Both the position numbers and the translations under genes were made by a program. Below are positions 56,444 to 64,000 of a stretch of 64,000 bases of DNA, piece after piece. The notes below the pieces were generated by a model. It had not been told where the DNA came from and searched no databases. It saw only the letters and a list, made by a program, of their open reading frames with translations. The stretch comes from Deroplatys truncata (lineage: Eukaryota > Arthropoda > Insecta > Mantodea > Mantidae). Positions within the stretch are counted from its first letter, which is position 1. Every line of letters begins with the position of its first letter. The DNA is taken from the NCBI GenBank assembly GCA_030765065.1, contig CM060990.1:666636618-666700617 (forward strand), written 5' to 3'.

Positions 56444-57765
56444 CGAGGGCGGATCGAAAAGTAACGCACAATAATTTTTTTCTGCCTTGGTATTGCAGCT
56501 GGAATGTTACAATTTCACACAGAGATAGTTTGAAGGTTTTGCTACAGAGGCATTTTTTTCATGTGCAGCGCTAGGGAGAGAAGAGTGAACCACGCAACAA
56601 AGATGGTGCGAATGTTACTGTCGTCCAGGTGTGAAGAGCAGAGAGGTGTGATTCGATATTTGTGGGCCAAAGGGCATAAACCGAGTGATATTCACAGGGA
56701 CATGCGTGGCGTGTATGGGGATGATTGTATGGGCTGTAGCAATGTCTCCAGGTGGTGTACATTCTTCCTAGAGTGCCGTGTTGGACCTTAGTGATTCGCC
56801 ACGCTCCGGGAGGCCGGTAATAGCTGCAACCCCGCAGAATGACAGAGGGATTGAGGCGACAATTTCGAACGACCGGCGTGTGCAACTGCGAACCTTAATG
56901 CACAGTTCAACTTTTCCTATGGTGCAGTGTACGATATTGTTCATGACACGTTGAAATTTCGTAAAGTTAGTGCTCGCTGGGTGCCAAAGCACCTGACAGG
57001 CAACCACAAGGGCCAGCGAATGAAGACGAGCTTGGATCACCTAACGCGGTACACCGCAGAAGGGCATGACTTTCTGAAAGGAATCGTCACTGGTGATGAG
57101 TCGTGGCATACCGCTACACGCCCAAAACCAAGCAGGCAAGTATGGAGTGGAAACATGCTGGTTCCCCCAGTGAAGAAGACATTCAAAGTGACTCAATCTG
57201 CTAGGAAAGTGCTTGCGACGTGTTCTGGGATATGCATGATGTTGTATTGGTGGAGTTTGCTGAACACGGGGCCACTGTGAATGCCGCAGCCTACATGAAA
57301 ACTTTGGTGAAGTTGCGGCGTGTCCTTCGTGACAAACGCCACAACGTGAATGCTGACGATGTCAAAATTCTTCATGACAATGCTCGAACAATGCTGCTGC
57401 TGTTGGTCAGAAAATCGCCAAATTTTGTTGGGAGGTGTTCCAGCATCCACCATACAGTACGGACCTTGCACCGTCGGACTTTCATCTGTTTGGTCCCATG
57501 AAGAAATTCCTGGCCGGCCAACGCTTTGCGACAGATACGGAAGTGAAATCAGCAGTCCGCAGATGGCTATACTCCAAGGAAACGACTTCTACGAACAGGA
57601 CATATTGAAACTGATATCACGATGGGAGAAATGTGTTGAGAAACTTGGTGACTATGTTGAAAAGTAGGTAAAAGGTGTAAGTTAAATTGTAATTTTTGTT
57701 GTTGTTTTAACTACTAAACTTTTTTGTAAAAAAATTATTGTGCGTTTCTTTTCGATCCGCCCTCG
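56444..57765 (+). mobile_element. Mariner element, full length
   Basis: 1322 bp, a normal mariner length. The left end CGAGGGCGGATCGAAAAG and, reverse complemented, the right end CGAGGGCGGATCGAAAAG are identical over these 18 positions. The repeat continues into AACGCACAATAATTTTTT with one substitution on the right. TA lies outside both ends (56442-56443, 57766-57767). Confidence 0.95.
56603..57667 (+). pseudogene. Mariner transposase with several frameshifts
   Basis: ATG 56603 starts MVRMLLSSRCEEQRGVIRYL (first HTH), to about 56780. Frame 2 gives DSPRSGRPVIAATPQND (second HTH). Another gives YDIVHDTLKFRKVSARWVP and IVTGDESWH, with the first catalytic aspartate, near 57093. Then LVEFAEHGATVNAAAYMKTL and ILHDNART (second aspartate) near 57370-57395. 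After a small deletion YSTDLAPSDFHLFGPMKKFL (third aspartate) and WEKCVEKLGDYVEK end at TAG 57665-57667. All domains are represented, with about four frameshifts. It is the transposase of the enclosing element, now inactive. Confidence 0.93.
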
Positions 57766-57767
57766 TA

Positions 57768-58384
57768 TATACCTACCATTCAAAACGTAATTTAACTGTC
57801 AGAATTAATAAGTTATGTATTCATCAGTGCAAACTTACGTTGGTTTTACTCGCGTTAACCCCAAGGAAGGCTTCTCGAGCTTTTTCCCTCTCACTCTGAA
57901 AATGTGCCTCGCTACATTACCTCTTTGTTCCATTCTGTCATTTGTTCAGACTCTAAGGCTACGATTGCATTACCGCTTTGTTCTCGTCTACCCTCATCCT
58001 TGGCGCCGTATCTTATATCCCTTTCTCTCTCCATTATTGTACATTCTGTCATATAGGATTTTCTATGACATTTGCGTCATATTATTGCCGTATGTTTCCT
58101 TTCGATACGCCTTTCTTTCCAATAACAGTTGAGAAACTTTATGAGGCTCTTTGTGCAGTAGCGCTTTTACTGCTTCTCCCAAGGTTGAGGGTGGTGTTAT
58201 TTCTTCATATGGAATTTTTCTAGACGTCTAATATTGTGGTTGCTGTGGTAGAGTGCTTTTTATCTTCTTGTGCAAAGATAACGGAATATGAACCTTTACT
58301 AAAGGTCTAACTTTTTACTTTATACTCTATAAACAACAAAATGTTGTCTATATAGAATAATGCATTTTTAAGGGAAGTTTAAAA
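57768..58384. other. No recognised feature
   Basis: Two overlapping plus frames of 81-105 codons (57815-58223) are rich in Leu, Phe and Cys but T-rich composition explains that; no family motif seen. Confidence 0.38.
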
Positions 58385-59182
58385 AAATCTGATGTGTTAC
58401 ACTCGCATGACATTCTCTACTCTTGTACAAACTATTTTTACAAACGCTTATTCTCCATATGCTTCATGTTAATCGAGATGTTAAACTTATTGCTAATTTT
58501 CTTGTAGATGCTATGTGGCCTATTCCCTTCTCTTTGCATGTCCAGGACATAAAAAAATGAATAACGACCTCCCATTTGAGAAAAAGTATTGGAAAATTTA
58601 AGGGAATAACAAGCAATATCTCGAAAATGGTTCACTCAACAAAAAAACTGTATATGACATAAATTGTATATTTTAACGCGATCTACATTTTTTGTGTAGT
58701 AAAATTTTGTCTATCCCTTATGGTTTACCAGTTATGCAAAAGTCGTTCGCAATGAAGAATACTTTTGGAGACATTCCCAGAAAATTCGAGATATACATTT
58801 CATTTGTCATGAAAATATTTAAAACGTATGATATTTTAATCAAAATCGTTAGAGCCATTTTTGAGAAAATTAAAATTTTCTAAAAATGTTCCATGTAAAC
58901 GGTAATCTGGGATGGGGGGGATTTTCCTGAAAACCTTCGTGTTGCATCTCTGGAAAATACCTAACCTAAATGCCAAGTTTGGTGTTTATCCGACTGTTCG
59001 TTTCTGAGTTATGCTGTTCACAGACACACACACGAGACACACACACGGACATGTTTCCAAAAATGCTTTTTTTTGGATTCAGGGGGTCTCAAAACATACA
59101 TTTCTGGTGAAATCTCGGTATCGAATTGTTGGGTGGAATAAAACATTTCCCCTACTTACTATACGTAGTAGAGAATGTAATA
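58385..59182 (+). repeat. Family F repeat, copy 5
   Basis: Full-length, from AAATCTGATGTGTTACACTC to GTAGTAGAGAATGTAATAAG. Close to the copies at 231 and 61077. The 5' ACATTCTCTACT and 3' AGTAGAGAATGT blocks are exact inverted matches, sharing a variant base. Confidence 0.88.
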
Positions 59183-59547
59183 AGCCATGCTATCAATATA
59201 GATAGTCAAAAACAATAAAATTGTAGCTATTTTAATTTCAATGTTTACTCAGAAATAGTTGCCGTAGCCTACAGAGAATACACATGGGCAATCTTTTCTG
59301 GTAAAGCATGATTTGGGATTTGGTGACTTGAAAATATAGCTTAAAGTTAATAAAAAATTATACAACTTTATATTTTTACATTTGTACACTTTTTCACAAC
59401 TTTTGAATACCAGTTAGTTTTCTATTGATTAAAGGTCGAAAGCCTTCTACATAATTACAGGTTATTTTGTTTGACAAAATGTACAGATAGCTACTTCATG
59501 AACTTACGATTGTGTGCTTTTTTCGGAGATATTGAATAACAGAAATG

Positions 59548-59853
59548 AAATGAAATTGAAATTGAGTTTTATTTATAGACGCCCTTTAGCTACTATGGTT
59601 CTTAGCGTCCCATTCTATATTGGACGTAAAAGACCGGAAATTTTTATCAGAGGGCTATTTATCAAGCTTGAGGTTCTTTTACGTGCCGTAGATCTACGAC
59701 ACGGGACCACCGACTTTACTTTCCTTCGAAGGAAGCCATGCTAAGGATTTTTACGCCCGAAAAAATTCGATCGCCCTCCGCCGGGTTTTAACCCGCGACC
59801 TCGGTAACTAGAGCCTAGCATGGTACAGCTAGACCACGGAGCACGACGAATAT
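59548..59853 (-). mobile_element. SINE B, copy 3, with perfect target duplication
   Basis: Reverse-oriented; the head at the right has CCGTGGTCTAGCTGTACC and GCGGGTTAAAACCC in reverse complement. Flanked by ATAACAGAAATG at 59536-59547 and 59854-59865, a perfect 12-bp duplication. Confidence 0.94.
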
Positions 59854-59891
59854 ATAACAGAAATGGTGTCTACTTACACGAAAATAAAATT

Positions 59892-60290
59892 AATGACTAA
59901 CTGTTGAACATGGTGGTTCTAGTAACAAGGTCACCAGCCTTAGCACTGGTGGCGAACAGGCGATCAATTATCCACACTTGTTTGTCGACCTTAGAAGAAA
60001 TCAGTAACTTGCAGCCTATCCTAGCTACAGCATGAATTAAACCGTAAGTAGATATTAACAAAATAAAAGGGATTAAGTCGTAAAATTTAGCTATCAAATA
60101 TGATTATATCCTATATCTGCAATAATAAATATGCAAAATATTGGAAAATTTAATATGGTTAATTCATTTACGTGCAGTAAAATAGACAAAACACGCAGGC
60201 AGGTTAGGTTACCAGCACTGTATGCAGGAAATTGAATTTTCCATCAAGACAGCATGAACGAGAAGTGGATAAAAATAATAACATCGAAAA
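59892..60290 (+). repeat. Family G dispersed repeat, copy 2
   Basis: Counterpart of 7378-7755, with the same landmarks. The TTAGG segment is reduced to one unit in CAGGTTAGGTTACC. The 66-codon minus frame at 59897-60097 is not conserved in the other copy, so it is probably not coding. Confidence 0.68.
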
Positions 60291-61076
60291 AATTCTTTAC
60301 AAGCCATATCTAACATATTTAACCACAATCTCCGTAAGTTAAAAGATTGAAAAATGACAATAAACGGTGAACAAATAAATTTTTAGCTTATCTATTATTT
60401 ATACCGAACCTTTAGGAACGTTTTTAAATAGCTAATCTTATATAAATTTAACTTGACATGACAATTTAAATATGGGGCAATTATGACCTCTAGGTTCAAG
60501 CTGATTTTTCCTTCGTATATATTTTTAGATGCTTGTTAATACTAAAAATGCTCATGTTGCAGTTTTGAAATATTACTGTGAAATTTTATTACAATCTCAC
60601 AATATCTACGAATTGAAAGCTACTATGTTTGTTCTAAGACGCAAGCCAGCTTTCATTGATTTCATAAGCTCAAAGATGTGTACACGGTTTCTAAAAAGTT
60701 AAGTATTTATGGTAAATGTTTTATTCAGTTTATTATGTCCCTAAATTTTAAATTCATGGCAAAATATTATTGAAAATTGCATCTTTAGGAGAATTTTTTG
60801 GCAAATACTTGAAAATTGGTCATAAAAGTTCATAGTTTTGTAAGTGCTTTGACATAAAAGCACCAAATTCTACACCAGCACCCATATAAATATAGGTAAT
60901 TCATGGTAAATAAATCTAATAAATATATTACAACATGAAAAGGTTCAGAATTCTCAGAAGCCTTGCCTTAACCAAGTGTATTAGTAGCGGTTGCTTTTTT
61001 TAGTTCACTGAAAGGTGATTGGAGAGAAAACTGTTTCAATCGCTGTGTTGCTGCTTGGAATTACAACCAAACATAA
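60291..61076. other. No recognised feature
   Basis: Strongly AT-rich, no shared repeats or coding motifs. Confidence 0.42.
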
Positions 61077-61765
61077 AACATCTGATGTGTTACACTCACA
61101 TGACTTTCTCTACTCTTGTACAAACTATTTTTACAAACCTTTATTCTCCATATGCTTCATGTTAATCCAGATGTTAATCTTATTGCTAATTTTCTTGTAG
61201 ATGCAAGGGAAATTGGTAGGCTTTAAGCGATAGTCAAATATTTTAAGAACTGGTTGCTATGTGGAGTATTCCAATCTCTTTGCATTACCAGGACAAAAAA
61301 AATGAATAACGAATTTGAGAAAAAGTATAAGTATTAGAAAATTTAAGGGAATAACAAGCAATATCTCGAAAATGGTTCACTCAAAAAAAAAGTATATGAC
61401 AAATTGTGTATTTTAACGCGATCTAAATGTTTCGTGTAGTAAAACTTTGTCTATCTCTTATGGTTTACCAGTTATGCAAAAGTCATTCACAATGAAGAAT
61501 ACTTTTGGAGACATTCCCAGAAAATTCGAGATATATCTACATTTCATTTGTCATGAAAATATCTTAAACATATGATATTTTAATCAAAATCGTTAGAGCC
61601 ATTTTTGAGAAAATTAAAATTTTCGAAAAATGTTCCATGTAAAGGGCAGTCTGGGGTGGGGGGATTTTCTTGAAAACCTTCCTGTCGCATCTCTGGAGGA
61701 TACTGAAAGTAAATACCAAGTTTGATTTTTATCCGAGTGTTCGTTTCTGAGTTATGCTGTTCAAA

Positions 61766-61819
<54 letters not shown>

Positions 61820-61970
61820 CACAGACACACACGCAGACATGTTTCCAAAAATGCTTTTTTTTGGATTCAGGGGGCCTCAAAACATGTATTTCCGGTGAAA
61901 TCTCGATATCGAATTTTTGGGTGGAATACAATACTTTCCCTACTACTATACGTAGTAGAGAAAGTAAAAA
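61077..61970 (+). repeat. Family F repeat, copy 6
   Basis: Full-length, from ATCTGATGTGTTACACTC to GTAGTAGAGAAAGTAAAAA. 5' ACTTTCTCTACT and 3' AGTAGAGAAAGT are exact inverted matches. Contains a long CA tract. Confidence 0.88.
61769..61815. repeat. (CA)n microsatellite in family F
   Basis: About 23 CA units, at the same place as the short CA seeds of other copies. Frames reading through it are low-complexity artefacts. Confidence 0.95.
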
Positions 61971-62536
61971 ATAAGAAGTCATGGAATATTTCATTGCCAT
62001 TTTTAGCTTTGAAAAATTCTCACCTCTGCTCTTAAAGGGCTTATATATTTGTGTAGTATTCAATGCACATTTCATAACAGTCTACTATTATCAACTAATG
62101 TGTATGATATTCGCTTTCCAAATAATCTTTCGAGAAAGCTTTATTTTCCAAACCGTCTTTCAGACTATTTAATGCTGAAGCTAACAGACTGTTGACTTCT
62201 ACTACAGAATTCTTTTCTTCTCAGGGCATATGACGCAAACTGTTTAACAATTTCTATAATTTCTTGTAATTTTTAGGACCAAACATGAAATACTAAACAG
62301 TTTATAAACAAACTCCTGGAGGATGGTGAATAATAATACAAAACGCAGGGCATGTCCAGCGAAAGCCGGTGGGCTGGCAACTCGACTTGTTACGGCGTTC
62401 CAATACACGAACTGGAAGTATATGTCTAACGACTCTGTGATAATCACAAACAGTCAAATATAATTATCCTCATAACCAGTCTCATAATGTCTAGCTCATA
62501 AAATAGGTCATTTTATTAGCTCCACGTATGGACGAC
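61971..62536. other. No recognised feature
   Basis: AT-rich, no shared repeats except a GCTCCACGTATGG phrase near 62519 that recurs at 62560 inside the LTR. Confidence 0.4.
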
Positions 62537-62540
62537 AATT

Positions 62541-63470
62541 TGAAGAAGATGGTTTGTTACGCTCCACGTATGGAAGGATTTGTATTATAGTTCAAATGTT
62601 GGAGAGCCGAACTTGAAGTAGTTGCAACCGGACGTATGTTAAACAGTTTCCGGTAGCCTTCGCCCCAAATGTACTTTCAGGTGGCCTTTGCCCCAAGTTT
62701 AAAAAATATTAGCTTTGTAATTTGACTGTTTCTTTAGATATTATATTTATGTTTGCCTTGGCTATGTCGGTATTATTTTAGAGACATGGATATCTTGGCA
62801 AGGTCGTGGTGTGACTGAAGAATGTAGGCTTAGATTTTAAGTTTTAATTCACTACTTTCTTATTAATCCTTGACACAAATTAAGTAGCACATCACTGATA
62901 TCGAGAGCTGTGAGATACTTTTATTTAAATTAATTACACTTTTTAACACGTAAACTTATTTTTTTATCTCACACGAATACGTATTATATTTCTCTAGAGG
63001 ACGCATCTTGCATCCGGTTACTATCACGGTCTGCAGGCAACTGAATAGATTTCAACCGTCTAAACTTGTAAATCTCTGTATTTCAAGTCTCTGATTGGCT
63101 AATCCTACTCCAATAGAATACCTTCATTTAACAAAAGCTTTTGCTGGTTGTTGATTGGCTATTTTTAAACTGTCTCAAAATTTACATTATTGCATTTAAA
63201 CTCTCAAACTCATTATTGCCTCAAGGTTACCTCATTGTTACCTCATTGTTAGCAACTTTTAACTTATTCTCACAGCTCCTACATTATTAAATTACATAAT
63301 GTATTCACATAACATTATTACACATGGATAGAATAATATAAACATTTGCAATGACTGTTACATACATTTTACAAATTATTACAATCACACTGCTTCAAGG
63401 CGGGCTGTTATTGAATTTACATATTATATTATTTGACTGATGTCATTTATGTGTTAAAAATACTGCCTCA
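62541..63470 (-). mobile_element. Solo LTR, family E, copy 4
   Basis: 930 bp, TGAAGAAG to CTGCCTCA, with perfect duplication AATT at 62537-62540 and 63471-63474. All internal blocks are in the order seen in the 48.0 and 52.9 kb copies. Confidence 0.92.
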
Positions 63471-63566
63471 AATTCCTACTTTATGTTCTAAACCTAAAAG
63501 AATTAATTTACGCCCTATTCATAGTTTTTAAAATACTTTTCATCTAATACAAATGATAATATTAAG

Positions 63567-63747
63567 TTTGGAAAGATAGAATCAGACGACTGAAAAATTC
63601 AATGCCATACGCAAAATTTGAACCACGGATCAGTACCGGGGGTACCGTGGTTCAAATCCCGGCTATGGCGTTGAAGTTTTCAGTCGTCTGATTCTACCTT
63701 TCCAACCTTGTCCTACACAATGGCTAGTGTAGAAGAACAATTAATTC
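63567..63747 (+). mobile_element. Foldback SINE C between perfect 12-bp duplications
   Basis: The 3' half of SINE C (63645-63747, with GTGGTTCAAATCCCGG) is preceded by an inverted copy of its own sequence. Arms 63570-63628 and 63645-63703 are 59 bp each with few mismatches, around a 16-bp loop. The perfect repeat GATAATATTAAG at 63555-63566 and 63748-63759 encloses the whole. Confidence 0.88.
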
Positions 63748-63974
63748 GATAATATTAAGCTCAAGCGAGCTGCATTATTTGTTTCGGAAAAGCAATGTGC
63801 AGAAAACTGTAGAGTAGAAAGGTAAACACCAAATAAGCATTCTAGGATAGAAGCAAAAGGTTGCAGATGCTTTTTGACTGTGTTACATGCCTCAACATTT
63901 ACCATGTTAGGGTCTCCGATTGTGAAACCGGTTTATGGTGTGTCAGATGTAAACAAAGTCTACTCTTATAAGTA

Positions 63975-64000
63975 CAGTCGGGTGCAAAAAAAACAACGTA
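63975..64000 (+). mobile_element. MITE family K, start of a third copy
   Basis: TA then CAGTCGGGTGCAAAAAAAA matches the ends of the two complete copies. The rest lies beyond the window. Confidence 0.7.

Noticed and set aside
59897..60097. 66-codon minus frame conserved in family G
   Set aside because: The counterpart at 7.4 kb has stops and indels in that frame, so there is no sign of coding constraint.
61580..62075. Cysteine/valine and threonine/histidine repeat proteins
   Set aside because: They are readings of the CA microsatellite in both strands.
1..64000. Bacterial or plasmid origin, operons, riboswitches
   Set aside because: AT-rich non-coding sequence dominated by eukaryotic SINEs, hAT, mariner and LTR relics; no operon-like gene spacing or ribosome binding sites.

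Overview
This 64 kb window looks like intergenic DNA from a large, AT-rich arthropod genome, most likely an insect. The evidence is the mix of relics: Tc1, mariner and pogo elements, transposons resembling the arthropod DUF4817 type, tRNA-derived SINEs, LTR and non-LTR retrotransposon remains, one hAT element, and many microsatellites. I found no intact host gene, no rRNA gene and no functional tRNA gene. Every recognisable coding stretch is a broken transposase or reverse transcriptase. The species cannot be fixed from the sequence; a cockroach, termite or stick-insect type genome would fit.

Layout. 0-6 kb: a pogo-like element and a mariner split by a solo LTR, both entangled with a dispersed repeat called family F here. 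6-11.2 kb: a Tc1 fragment, a repeat with a short TTAGG run, an LTR with heat-shock-type promoter motifs, and a TA-flanked element carrying a second transposon inside it. 11.8-13 kb: a SINE fused to thirteen copies of a 76-bp satellite. 14-20 kb: a Tc1 relic, two family F copies, and a duplicated block of TA-type elements with a MITE and a SINE. 20-30.8 kb: mostly unrecognised DNA with a few SINEs and MITEs. 30.9-32.4 kb: a full-length Tc1-type element with both ends. 33.6-36.4 kb: LINE and pogo remains. 37.8-44.5 kb: further LTRs, SINEs and a 36-bp repeat. 45.2-50.4 kb: a 208-bp tandem array entered by a SINE and by a DUF4817-like transposon that itself holds a hAT element and a solo LTR. 51-55.6 kb: two family F copies, each broken by later insertions. 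56.4-57.8 kb: a complete-length mariner relic. 58.4-64 kb: family F copies, SINEs and another solo LTR.

Nothing here works as a pathway. The elements relate through insertion history, which can be read because target-site duplications survive and several pre-insertion sites exist as paralogous copies in the same window. The observation most worth following is an LTR family (three promoter-bearing copies) with arrays of canonical heat-shock elements just upstream of a TATA box, one copy followed by a tRNA-Leu-type primer binding site. Family names F, G, H, E, K and V and SINE A-D are labels coined for this report. No database search was possible, so family assignments rest on recognised protein motifs, terminal repeats and target-site duplications.
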